This document shows, in pieces, positions 10,856 through 24,000 of a stretch of DNA of 64,000 bases. This DNA is from Cardiocondyla obscurior. Taxonomy: Eukaryota; Arthropoda; Insecta; Hymenoptera; Formicidae. A program made the position numbers and the translations under genes. The first letter of the stretch is position 1, and each line of letters begins with the position of its first letter. The DNA lies in NCBI RefSeq assembly GCF_019399895.1, contig NC_091869.1:3472001-3536000 (forward strand). The letters are read 5' to 3'. The notes under the pieces were generated by a model, which saw only the letters and a list, made by a program, of their open reading frames with translations, made no database searches and was not told the DNA's origin.

Positions 10856-13800
10856 TTAATTTATTGTTTTGCTGGCATATTTCTGATATAAATTCTCAGC
10901 AGCAGCAATCTTAGCGCTATCTTTCCTCCATCCTTGTCCTACGAATGATAAAAAGAACTATCGACAAATATTTAAAAATATCTTAAATTTCAGAGGGACG
11001 TATTGTAAAAATTATATATTATCCAGAAGGTAAAATGTTTTTTTGCGAAAATGTGTGCTGGTTTAATAATGCTTTTTTAATTAAATTATATTTTGATAAA
11101 ATTAGGAAATAACGTACCGGTTCCAACGTAGCCTAAAGCCACACATTCAGCTTCGTACATGAATCCTTGATTTGTTTTCGAAGTGCGAACGGTATATTCC
11201 GGAATGGATTCTTCTTCCACCAGACACAACTTGTAAACTTTTTGCGATGCGTTCTTCAACTCGTCTTCATTAAATGCCATAATCTCTAACATCCTGATAT
11301 AAAAAGAATGCATCGAGTTCTAGTTTACACGAAGTGGGTTGCTTTTTTGGGCGTTGTCCCCAGCAAGTTTTATATCATCGAAATTTTCATATCCTAATTT
11401 CTCATGGATTTTTGCGCCATTAAACTTACTCTTTCCTCGTAAAATCCAATAATTCGCAGCCCGTTAGCGGAAACTTCGTGCCATCCATTTGACGCTCGGC
11501 TATGATCCACAATATTTTTGCTGCCAATTTGTTTTTGGCCAGATCTTGGGTCGCGGCACACGACTTTGCTGGCACATTATCCAAACTATGTTTAACAACG
11601 TATAAAAAGGCATTTTGCACTAGCAATATTTTATACACCGGATTTATAAATGACAAGTGGCAACTGTTGAGATTATTTTTTTTTAAAGAATAAACCAGCA
11701 AGAATAATTTCTCCTTTTACAAGATAAAGAAAAAAGAAAAAAGAGTGATTCTCAACATGCATATGATAACGGCTCGGTGATAATGTTCTGTGCAATCTGT
11801 TTGCAGAAGCTATACGAAGTATTTACCGCGAAATCCACACAGGTCACCGTTTATCACGTACAGATTCGGTTTTGGTTTGTACTCGTATCGGATTGGCACT
11901 TTACATCGCTTTGCGTACTCCTCAAGGATAGTTAACGGCGAATTCGCAGTTTCCGTAGAACGCGTTTCAATGCTAGCCTAAATTATTTAAAAGTTTACCG
12001 TTTAAGCGACAGGAGTAATATCACGTAAAACCAAATTCACATAATTTTTTTTTTTATTTATAAGGTATTAATTACTTGTTTATTAATTTTGTCATCAACG
12101 TTGACGATCAAAGAAAGATTATCCATATTTCTGTCCATGTTAGCTTGAACATCTGAATCATCATCGTCTGAGGTAATTTAAGCAAATTTTATTTTGAGCG
12201 TTTCTGTTAATTGCGAAATTAATTTTGTACCTTCTATATCGTCTTGCCATTCTTGCAATACATCAGCTACGTTCATCCATTCTTCTAAACTATTTGTTTC
12301 AGCTATCGCTTGTGCTAGCCCTGCACACATAAGCTCGTTGAAGTAGATAGTATTATAGTATCTCTGTAAAATATTATTGTTTTATTCCAAGTCCACGCTT
12401 ACTCTTTTCCGAACTAACACCGATTGTTTGGCCAGTGTTATCCGTGACGTTAGTATCTGATTTCTCCCGAGGACTCGTGCTTATTTCGAAATGTTGACCG
12501 ATTCCGCCGGCTCTCGAGGGTGAATTCGAATGACATACGCGACGGAAATGTTTCTTGTCACCCTGAACGGATTGTTCACTGCAACATTGAGACTCTAAAT
12601 CCGCCTGCTTTCCGCAAATTTCGTGCGCTGTAACTTGCGTCTCAGGATTTTCGGTAATCTCGCGATAATCCGAAGTCTTGGAGAGAAATAGGTGTGGTTG
12701 TAATTATTATTATTATTATTATTTTTTTTTTTATTTAACAGAGCGGGCAATGACAGCGTGTAACAATAAACGAGAAGTGTGCGGGAGATTCTACGTACAT
12801 TCGTTTCTTCGGCGAACGATTCTATGTCGGATACCATCGAAATCGTTGCATTGGATTCCCGGGAATCCGGTGTGTGAAACGAGCTGGACGTGTCTGCAAT
12901 ATCAAATGAACGTCAGATCCCGTAGGAAGGAGTGGAAACTGGTATAAGTTAGATTGCCGTGTTGTAAATTTTAAATTTAGATTCGCGAAAATTTCAAAAA
13001 TATTGCCAGTCGTATTTTCTAAAAAAAAAAAAAAAAAAAGAAATACAAATTTGGAATCGCGCGATACGAAAATATATTATGCGCGATAATTTGACAAACA
13101 AACCAGCGTACGTATTGCTACCGAAAACGGGAGTGCAGCGAATTTGACAAATCAGCTTACGCGATATTGCGTTGTGTCGGATTACAAATCGCAAATTTTC
13201 GAATAAGCGCTCTTTAATCATTAAATACTAGATTTATAAAGCGAAATGAAGCAAATGAAGGATTATGCCAGATAACAGTTTTAGTCAATAAGTCCGTTAC
13301 ACAATTGAAAGGATAAATGAATATAGGTCGCCCGCGCGCGACCGTACACTTCTATAAAAGATAAATCTTCCTCGTGAATAAATTATTTGTGTATTTCCCG
13401 TTCTATCATGTATACCATTAATTTAATAACGTGATAATTACAATGAGGTTAGCCGAGTGCGCGAATAAATGCAGGCTATTTGCATAATTGGATCACGCTA
13501 TTGTAACCATTAATTTCAAGCTTAAGCTCGTTATTTTAAATACGTTTAATCGTAAAACATGTTAAACTGAGTGTGCTAAAACTCAGCCGAAATTGTTTGT
13601 TCGCCGTGTGCCCGAATGCACGGTGCGGGATATCGTCAGGTTGATGCCAAGCCTCGAAGTAATTCATACCGTTTCCCTGAGCGGAAGACGTCTTGAGCTG
13701 CTGCAGCAAATCTTCCGCCCGTTCGATCACAGTTTCCATCTCGCAGAGAAGCGGCGCCGCATTCGGGAATCGCTGCGTGATCGTTTCCCAAATGATCTCG

Positions 13801-13886
13801 GCATCTTCGACACCGTGCAGCGATTTCGGTGGTTCCAGCTTGTCGTGTATCACCGTGTCGGTGAACGATGCGTTCTCGCCGGACAT
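10856..13886 (-). CDS. Putative double-stranded-RNA-binding protein, two dsRBD-like domains, 9 exons
   Basis: Minus-strand exons in order: 13670-13886, 12799-12893, 12403-12676, 12231-12320, 12076-12167, 11841-11977, 11430-11663, 11118-11293, 10856-10938. Phases close exactly for 1398 nt, 465 aa. The start MSGENASF was chosen as a conventional short N-terminus; an in-frame upstream ATG at 14036 would add 50 residues. Residues 1-260 are low-complexity and polar, with an acidic patch (EWQDDIEDDDDSD). A first dsRBD-like fold spans about 269-350: helix SPLTILEEYAKRCKVPIRYE, then LAKNKLAAKILWII. A second spans about 398-460: GYVGTGQGWRKDSAKIAAAE closely matches the dsRBD 'GxGxSKKxAKxxAA' loop-helix. 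The donor ending exon 6 (GTGTGG) is weak but is the only one that keeps the frame. RNA binding is inferred; I do not recognise the orthologue. It does not look like Loquacious, R2D2 or Staufen. Confidence 0.68.
13020..13040. repeat. Poly-A run in an intron of the dsRBD gene
   Basis: An uninterrupted A run of about 18-19 bases. Comparable A/T homopolymers (18-26 nt) occur at about 6602-6626, 15121-15146, 20740-20764, 21275-21296 and 34646-34664, giving the intergenic and intronic DNA a strongly tracted composition. Confidence 0.8.
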
Positions 13887-16800
13887 TCCAAGTTTTAGTC
13901 TTCTCGCGATTCTGTTTTCGCGGTGAGATGAATATTTCATCAGGATCGACAATAAATCTGCCGCGTTATAGCGAGCGATTTTACATTTTTCGTGGACGGA
14001 AAATTGACAGACAGAAAGATGTCGGGAGGCAAACAACGTAGGAGCGCGATGTTATCTGGATCGCGATGAGCCATGCGGTATAATTTTTTTCTTTTTTTTT
14101 TTTTTTTGGGTCATATGAATAGAGGAGCAGATCGTTACAGAAGCCCTGCCGTTGATAGTCAGACGATCAAGACAGAGACATTTATATTGAAGATTTTTTA
14201 ATAAAATCGTATTCTATTTTGGAGAACTTTATGAATATTCCCGCTTTTATTACGACACGATTGCTTTGCATTTTAAAATTACTTTTATGACGGTATGTAT
14301 TTTAATATAGACTCTACGTCAACTTTCGAAAATTATAGCTTAGAACATTTTTTCTTTTTTATTTTTTCGTCTCCGTTTTTGTATAAAAGTGTTATTAAAA
14401 TTTCTTAATAATTATTTTATTATTTTTTAGCAGAACTCATCGCTCATCACGACAGAATTACAAATAATGGAACTTTGGACATTGGACATAAAATTTTTGT
14501 GTTGATGTACTTATTCTTTGTGACTTCTAATAAAAATATATTAGGAGAGAAAGTCCTTTCGGAAAAAGACAACGGAACGATAATGAGTTCATAAATAATG
14601 CATTTCTCACGGTTGATCTGCTGGGTTTCTTTAACGCGATGGTATTTTATTAAAATTATAAACACGGGATTACAATACATCGTGTAACGCGTAATACTTG
14701 CTTAGAAACGTCGTTGAATCAAGGCCTCTTTGATTCAAAATTCTTTACCATCCACTTTTTTTTAGCTACGTGTGTGCGAGCCAGTGTGTGCTACGGCATT
14801 TTTTTCCTTTTTTTTTTCGTTTTTTTTTTCGTTTTTTTTTTTTCGTGTACGTTCTTACATACATGCATAGTACTATAATTTCGTAATCGTAGGACGCATT
14901 CTCGATTGAGCGCGACGTGGAGTCGAGTCGTATCGTGTAAATCTCGCGATGACTACACGTTCCGTAGTTTATAGATTCGTATTCGTTAAAGTAATTAAAC
15001 ACAATGCTGATCCATCTCGGCTGCAGCGACAAGGGTGCCTTGAAAAATGGACAACACTTCGACGCCGGGAAAGTATCGAGAAAATAATATAAATTTTCAT
15101 GTTATAAATAAAAAAAACGTAAAAAAAAAAAAAAAAAAAAAAAAAACGATGCGTCCCACAATATTTATTACGCCGGTTTTCGTCGTCGAAGGACTTACGC
15201 GCTTACTTATTTATAGACTTATTTACCGTGAACTGCGAGAAAACCACCCGGACTCGAGAATATATAAAAAATTTCGTGCGAAACTCTTCTTCGTCGTTTT
15301 TCTTTTTGGCGGAACGTCATATAAAGAGAAACTCGGGGAGAAATTCTTTTCAAGAGGAGGTCGTTTCGCGGTCACTCCATGAAAAAATGACTTTGCTAGT
15401 CCAGTCCCCGGCTAAGACAGTAATAGATGGTGACCGCGCTTAAATTAATTTCAGACTTTCGATATGTTCGAGTTGAATTTTAACGTGTCTTTAATGTGGC
15501 GATCGCGCGATTAACACATCGAGCAGCCGAGTTGTGTGCACAGTCTCGCTTCTGATGCACGCTACATTATTTGCTAGTACGTTATTCGTTATCAGATTCC
15601 GTGTCTTAAAGAGTACAGAACGTCACATGCTCGGACAGCTCCTCGGGTAGAAAGAGACTTACAAAATTTTATGAATAAATAATAATGACGGCAGTATTCG
15701 TTGGCAGGCGATGTCCTTAAATAGTGAATTATTTACGGAGCAATTCATGAGACTGGCGGAAAAAAAAAGAAAAAAAAAATATCTTAACGCGACTGCTAAC
15801 GTCTCTGCAGGAATTTTCAAACTGTGACGCGATAAGTGTACGTAAGTTCACAAAAATTTAATGGCTTTACTAATAATACCATGTCAAATTCTTTTTTGTC
15901 CAGTTTACATCGTTTTCCCGTAACAACGGCTCGCTGTAAGTCTACTTTAATCATATTTTTCTCCTCAAGTTTTCAATGAAATCCATCCCGAATTTGTATC
16001 ACCCATCGTTCCGGCACGGTGATCTAATAATTACCGTTTAAGTCGCGTTAAGACATTTATCTCGCCAAGGAAAATTGCATCGAAGAATCATAATCTTCGG
16101 CGATGGTTTTTCGAGGATGCGCATATGCGAACGTGAAATTTACGCGAGAGATTTATTTCCGATTGTTGATACGCTTACTTCTATCACAGCATACAAACGT
16201 ACGTTAGACGTGCTTTACCATACAGTGTCTATAATAGGCTAACGCGTGGAGACTGTTCGCTTGCTCAACGTTTCATTTGCTTAACGGGATTACGACGTAC
16301 ACGCTCCTGTAGCATCCAATTAATTACACGTGAGCATCTACGTCTCATTCAAGCCGCGCGTATCGATATCGAACCTAGATTAAATTATCTACGTACCATG
16401 TCGCCTTCCATAAATCTTATCAGCAAGTTCCAAAATCACAATTGGATAATATATATATAAAAAAAAAAAGAAATTGATTGCTGAATCGATGTTAAATGGA
16501 ACGAGTCCAACGACCTGATCGTCGCATCGTAACGCGCGAACTTATCATAATCGTATAAGACGAAGTTATTAATGTATTATGCAGTATAATGCATTATAAG
16601 AAGTGAATAGCATCACAGATAATAACGATCGGATTGTAGAAAAGCATTTTGTGAAACGAAAATCGATTCGTACTTAATTATTGGATCTTTAATAAAGTTC
16701 ATTGGAGCCGATAATTTGATCCTAATCGTAGTGCCAGTGTCAGATTGCGAATAATTACGATGTCCTCGATAGTCTATTCATCTCTAAAGCGATGAGATTC

Positions 16801-18059
16801 TTAATACATTTTAAATAACAGAAAAATAGTGCAGCTTAACACGGTGCGTCGCGGCAAAGGAGTCCAAGTCTACGACTAATCCGGCCGTAGACGAATCGCG
16901 TAAATGAACGAATAATTTGATGAAAAAGATAGGCTGAACGGGTGCGAAGCGCGCGAGTCCAATTGTAACGATTACCAAAGTAGATCGTGCGCGAACAATC
17001 ACGATTTAATTCTTCATCGCGGCTATTTTTTTTTTTTTTTTTTTATCAATTTTTTCTTCCGGGGCTCATATAAGAACGCCGACAAGTGCGAATTATTGAA
17101 ACGCACGCGAGAACGGAGGGGGTGCAAGTACGTACGACTTTTATCTCGGCACGTCCGCATGCAGTTATCATTCAAATGCCTTTCTCGTATCCTCACGTAT
17201 CCTCTGTTCATCGCATCGTTATTCATATGTAAACTATTTGAAACGCTTTTAGCGGTTTAGCGCTCGTCCCATCGTTCTATTCTCTTTTCCGCTCTATCTC
17301 GTTACTTTTATCATCGTATTCGCGTCGTAGACGTTTACGACGCTCGCTCAATAACCGACAGAAAGTGCACTCAACGAAAACAGCGTATCCTACGTCTCTT
17401 ATAAGCAATGCGTACGCGTAAACGCCAATTTCGCCACTCTTCGTCCACTCGCGCTTATCTTCCTTGCTTTCTCTTTACTCCTAAATCGTGTGTATCTAAA
17501 CCTACCATGATACTGCGGTGTTTACCGTTAATGCCATAAACACGAGCGTACGAGGTGCGGTTGCATTTACCTTTTGACACAATTCTTTTCTGCAGGATTG
17601 TAAGCGTGCCCCATAACATTCACTCCCGCGCGACAAGCTCTGCTCAGTTATCGTCCACTCCAGTCAATGAATCGAACTGCGATCCGCTTATTCAAGACAA
17701 GCCGATCGTTATGATTCGATTAGAGGACTCGAACCCGACTGTGTTCACCACCAACCAAGTGGCTACATCTCGTGCGCTCGCTTCTATGCGCTTCAGATAT
17801 ATTCTACGGGATTTCGTACGATTACTGCGAGAGTATGTATACGTGTGTAGGTGTATGTGCGCGCGTACGTGCGCGCGTGAATTTGTATGCGTGTATGTGT
17901 AATGCGTGCCTTCAGGATAGGAGTGTTTGGCTGCCGTACACTCCGGTCCGTTACCCAGGGAACTGATGGGAAGTGGAGGAGAGAGGGCCCAGAGCGAGGT
18001 AGGCATTTAAAAATCATGACTATTCACACGGTGGTCTCAATATTGGCGATGGCGTATTG
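13887..18059. other. 4.2-kb spacer between the dsRBD gene and the CUB/LDLa gene
   Basis: No supported coding sequence. The left part should hold the 5' UTR and promoter of the dsRBD gene; the right part should hold the 3' UTR of the CUB/LDLa gene (both minus strand). It contains a T-rich minisatellite of TTTTTTTTTTCG-type units at about 14802-14845, a long A run at 15121-15146 and an alternating purine-pyrimidine block at 17834-17902. Open frames here have no domain-like content. Confidence 0.5.
17834..17902. repeat. Alternating purine-pyrimidine (Z-DNA-prone) tract
   Basis: Seen as runs of GTGTATGTGCGCGCGTACGT followed by GCGCGCGTGAATTTGTATGCG and GTGTATGTGT, an almost unbroken alternation of purine and pyrimidine. 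It lies about 150-220 bp beyond the stop codon of the CUB/LDLa gene, so within or near its 3' UTR. Structural potential only; no role is shown. Confidence 0.6.
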
Positions 18060-21000
18060 TCAACAAATACTGTCTTTCCCGTAATTCTCCAGGTACATTT
18101 CCTGGGGCGTGGCTAGGTTGTAACGTCCGCTCAGCCGGCTCCCGGTCAAGCCGTTGTTGTGGTGAGTGTGATTCACGTGAAGGTGATTAACGTTCAGAGC
18201 GACGTTCTTCTTCTTCTTGCGGGCTTTGTGCCGGTAAAGGCAATACTTGAGACAACCAGTGGCCAGCAAGAGAATTAAGAATATACCGAGGGCACCAGCG
18301 CCGACTGCCACGTAAAGCAGCGTTACTCCGAAACGATACGAGCAGTTAGCCTCTTCCTCGTCGAAGCCTGAGGGACAGTGGCGCACACCGTCGCACCATA
18401 AGACCGAGCTGATGCACGCCTGGATCTCTGGACACCTGATAACGGAAGAAGACAGTTGACTGTGTTAATTACACTTTCACTCATTTCACGAGACGTACAG
18501 AAATCGCACAACAAACCTGTATGGGCAATCCTCCGTGGGCAATACGGTGAATGCGTTCGCGCCCAAGTTAGATGTGGCTGGTAAACGTTTAGAGATCGCG
18601 ATCCACGTGACGGCGTAGAAACCGGGTTCCCGTTGAAGAAATTCTACGACAAAACTGCGGGAATGCTGCGCCATCGCCACGCTCGCATTCACGACACTGT
18701 AATTCCAGCCACCCGAGAAGAAGTCGACGGTTCTGGCCGTGTCGGCGCCACCCTCCGGACAAATCACACTGCGCTCTTTTGTATTCGCGGCCGAGTAAAC
18801 GATAATTCTGTTTTGCGTCGTGCACTCCATAAAGTTGTCTAAAGTAATACTGTAGCCGGCAGTTCTTAAGTACAGGAAATTAATGCGCGCGTCCTCGGGC
18901 TCGATCAGCCACGGCTCGTTCACGCATTGCGTTGCCGTTAGATCTTCCGTGTTCGTCAGAATTTCTTCCACCGAGGCCAACCCGGGTATTATTCGTGGCA
19001 AGGGGCTCCTGAGAGAGATCTCGCCGCTGGTACCGCGTAACCGTCGCTCTTCAAGTTTCGTTGAGCATCCGTGCTCGGTTGAATCAGCGTTCACCGGAAC
19101 GAAACGGTATTCTCCCTCAAAGAAGAAGTCTCGGTAATCCTGGGTAACGTTCATGAGCGTAATAGAGAACCTGACCTCCACTACGTTCGAGGTCAGAGTT
19201 CGTACGACGATCTTCTCGCTCACGTTTGAGCACAAACAATCGCGGAGCTGAAAACAGAAAATTACGGTAATCATAAATAGAAGAATTAAATTACAATAAA
19301 ATAAAAATACTTAACTATTTATAAATGTTTGAAACTTTAATGTCAATCATCTCAGATAAATATTTAAAACAATTCATTAAAAAAAAAAAATTTTTTTTAA
19401 TTAAATTCAATGAAAAAAAAATTTTATTATGCTACACGTACCAGTTCGACTCCTTGCCAAGGATATTCAGCGACGATGAGGTCCGCCATACCGAACTTTC
19501 TAACATCCGCCATACGGCGATCACACGTCCATCGAGTCACCAGTGGGTCTACATAAGACGCGCAGTTCTTGCCACCAAAGGAGGCTCTGACGAAGGACAG
19601 TTCTATTCTGTGATCAGGATCGGCCTCAAATCTATACACGCAGCTTAGATTTTGCGCCCCGCCGCGACCGTAGAAGAAGACGTTTTTCGGCGACGCAAAT
19701 CTCCCGGCGTTGGACGATAAGGAAGATGAAGAGGATGATGAGGACGATAAAGACGACGTGGAAGACGTGGATGAGGCCGACGGCGTCGAGGTGAACACGT
19801 GGTTACACGAGATGGCCTCGTGGACGAACTCGTAGCGTAGCACGAAACTTATTGGATACAGGGCGCTACCCTGGCGCAATATGTGCTCCAGGGTGAGATC
19901 GCGGCCGGTCGACACGTAACTCTCCGCGAGGCTACATGGCCGCGTATGACGGCTACTGTTACGCAGCAGACTGTGATCACAGAGTCGCGGTATGTCGTCC
20001 TTACAGAACTGTCCCATCAGCGTAATATTCTGTGAAATTAATTACATAGAAGATGTGTCAGATAAGAAGCTGAGTGCTTGTCGACGCGACTTAACGATAA
20101 TTGTATCGAGTGTTACATTAGCACGTAAAAAATATTTTTTGATGTTACTATAATAATTATATCCTTAAACTTCTTTTTTTTTATCGAAGAGAAAATTTTA
20201 TAATCGTTATATTCCTCTTGCGAGATATTTGATTATCCAATTCTTGCTCGCGGAATCAAAGCTCCCTTTTGAAAATTTGTGTTTATATCTTTATTACTTT
20301 ACTAACAAAGTTACTTTAGTAACGAAGTTATATTACTTCAGTAACGAAGCAAGAAAGTTGCTAAGTAACAGACTTTGCGAGGAAAGGGTGGTACAATTTG
20401 GTACGTACTTTTCGGCTGGAAGCAAGTTTGTCCACTGTGATATCACCGTCCCATATCAAAAGCTTTGCATTGCAATCAGCGGCAGTGTCGATACTTGCAG
20501 CGGCTTCCACGCTGGCGGCGTAATACTTAACGAACGATAACCAAACGATTTCGTTGACTTTCCCTTGGAAGTGATAACGGCAAGTTGTGTTCGGCGGTAA
20601 AGAGTGTTTCGGATTTTCCAGAATCCCCGACGAGTTTTCATCGCCGGATATATAAAAATCGCAGTTGTCGTTTTCCTTTACGAAACTCCGAGACTTTTCG
20701 TCGACAAAGATCACCTGCACACGCGTGAATGTACGCGTAAAAAAAAAAAAAAAAAAAAAAAAAAGACGATATTAATTAACTGTCGGAAATATTTAATTTC
20801 AATTTGTATTTAAATTAAACTTTACAATTTAATTATTCGTGTAATCAGAGTGGTTGTAAATAATTAGTTTTATAAATTGTACCTTTCACATTTTTGCAAC
20901 TTTTTCGTGACGTCAAGTAATAAGATTACAACGCTCGAGCATTACCTGAACTTCGAGTTCAAATCCTGGCAGAAAAGACAGTGGTACTGGATGAAACGGA

Positions 21001-24000
21001 TTGTCGTACGGGGACGTGTGGAACTCTAACAACATGGTATTGTGACTGCTGATGATATCTGGCACCGCATCTCCTCCGCACAGCCTTACAAGCACTCGGT
21101 CTGAGGTTGAACCTCCGTCATATACCGTTAAGTAATCCTGCACGACGTTGCACTGATCCCACACCCTTGAAAAGCGCGCGAATTTTACTTGGAAAATACA
21201 TTCTCTGTATATTACTGACATTGGTCCTTCCGGAATATCTTTACTTCTCTATCGCAAAAATTCTTGTGCAATGTAAAAAAAAAAAAAAAAAAAAAAGAAA
21301 GAAAAAAGAAAAGAAAAAGATGAGCTCAAGTATTGGCGATACGTTTAATATTAATTCGATATTCTAATTCTCAAAGTATTAGGTTTATTAGCGTCATCGA
21401 CATTGGCGATTTACCTTAGCACTCGCTGACTTCTGTCGTATTTTACGACTTGGTCCTTAATGTGTATCTTGTGACTGTTTCGCTGACTAACGGCGAGCAG
21501 AGCCCGATGACCTACCGGCGCGCGGTTTTGCTCCACCCGATAGTAGCAAGTGACATTCCTGGGGTAAACTCCGGGATAATTCGGCGACTGCAGCCGGCAG
21601 GCTCTAGTATCGCATTTGGTGAGGACGCGATCGCAATACGTGCCGTTCACCAGCTCGCCACGCCATGTGGACATGCTGCTGTTTCCGTATCTGAGATGCG
21701 CTTCGCTTCTTCTCAGGAACTTGTACGACAGCTTGAAGTCGAAGTTGTAGCCGATACCCTAAGACACGGAAAAATTCCCCGAAATTGTGATAGCGATCGT
21801 GACGCGTCGTTCCTTTTACTTCACGTTGAATATTCTCCCAGTTGGGAAACTTTTTTCATACTATCTCCTCGCCGATGCGTTTCAAAAATTTCTCTTTACG
21901 ACGACAATTTGCAGTTCAATTTTACACACAATAAATTTATAATATTAAGAAAAAAAAAGAAAGAAAGAAAAAAAAAAGGAAGGAAGAATAGAAAAAGAAC
22001 GATATTTCTATTCTGGAAAAAAAAAAGAAAAAATCCGATTTTCAATATCGTTATTTAAATTAAAATACCGCCAGGAAACAACTTTGATAAAAGATCCATG
22101 TTTCCGCGGCGTTTGTGGAAAATCAGAACGCGCATCCCCTTAAGCTGACGCAATTTCTTACCTGCTCTGATAAACGTAGTAAATATAAAGTCAGATTGAT
22201 GGAAGGAGTTTCGCTGTAATAGACGGTATATCCCCACGCGCTGCCACACCATTGTCCTCCCGTCGCAGGACGACCTTCTTCGCGAATAGTCATGAAACCA
22301 TCTGGACATCCTTCCGACGTAAAGGATAGAAAGCGGCCGACCGTGAAGGTATCAAAAGTTAACTGTAACACCAGGGACGAGAGAGAAGGGCATTATTCTA
22401 AAAGTTATGAGCAAGCGAGTACCCGTGAACTGGCTAACGATTTTTGTTGGGAGTAAAACTAAAGATAAAAGTTAAAACACAGTTATAATACGCACAGACC
22501 CTTCGCGATAAAAGCAAATATTTCTATTATAATCCCGTTAATTATTACGCAACGCTACATTCAGCTCGTGTTACACTGCAAATTAATGAAATACACTAGT
22601 AAGAGGAAATTCTACCTCGTTCCTGTGATATAAAAATATTTATATATATATATATAAAAACGTAGTTTATCATATATTTCATAACGTAAATGTATAGAAC
22701 ATATTGTGTCATGATAATAACCAATTTTTTCTTATTTTTTTGTTTTTGTTTTTTTTTATACTTAAAAATCTATTAAAACTATTGTAGTTTCACGATAAAT
22801 TTGACGAAAAAAAAAATTGTTCAATATTCTTTGATTTGCAAATGCTGAATTTCATACAAGAAAACTGCCGCTTGAAATATTTAGACAGCCCCGAGTATTT
22901 TTACACCGTCGGATCATTTGTGCTTTTATTGTTCCGAGATTTATTTGTCCTCCATCCATCGATCGTGAAAACTTTATACTCTTGACCGCGCTTGATTGTG
23001 TTCCGCTAACAAAGTAAGTATCGATTTTATCATTGCGGAGAGATATAATAATCGGTGTGTCAATATGAATCAGGCTCGAAAATATATATATACCTGACGG
23101 AAACTTGCGGTTCGGAATCAGAGATCGGTATAGAGTAAGCGTATTCCGTGATGGCGAGCGCGGTGTTTACTCAGCGCGGGAGTTGATTTAATTTCGCCAA
23201 TAAACGCGATAAGAATCGTAAAAGCTGGGATATAAATTATTATCCGGGCTCCGGCGCGGCGGGTCGGCCCGCTGTCTGTTCCGTGACAGGCTCCTACGCC
23301 GCCGGGTGGGCACCAGTCAGCATTATTTTCTACAACTACATCATTTCTACGTCCAACCTGGACTAGATCCCCGAGATCAGATCCGGCGGCAGTGAAGTTG
23401 AGGTGACACAGGAATGGCAGTCGGTCCTCCCTTGGCCGGCGGATTTCCACCCTGTAGGTCCGGCCGACGTCACCGTACAGCGTCCGATTGCAAGCTGAAA
23501 CGTTTGTTTGTCCGTTTCTTTTCTCCACTGTGCAATAATTACGCGCGGAAAAGTAAACCGCCTCGTATAATCGTGTTATCGCGCGACACGGTAAAATAAT
23601 ACCCGGCAGAGCTTTAACGCCTAACTAAGCGCACGGTATATCCTTGCACATCGGACCGTATAATGTTCCGATTGCAAGCGGAAATGCTTCCGTCACGTTA
23701 TGATCGTGCCGCGAAAATTTATCCTGGGATATTTCAATACCCCGTCACGATAATATTTATGATACGGTCGAGAGATAAAATATATATATTATTCGAAACA
23801 AAATACTAACTCTATCCTAACTACTCCCGCAGCTTCCTGCACGCGCAAGGTCTACCAGTAAACCGGAATGTTTTCATTGCGCAATTATTATGCACGAAAA
23901 ATAAATCCCGCGGTTATAATTATGCCAGATTATAACGCGATATAATAAAAGAAAGAAAAGTTATTTTGTAAAATATATAAATACTCATAAAAACTTTACT

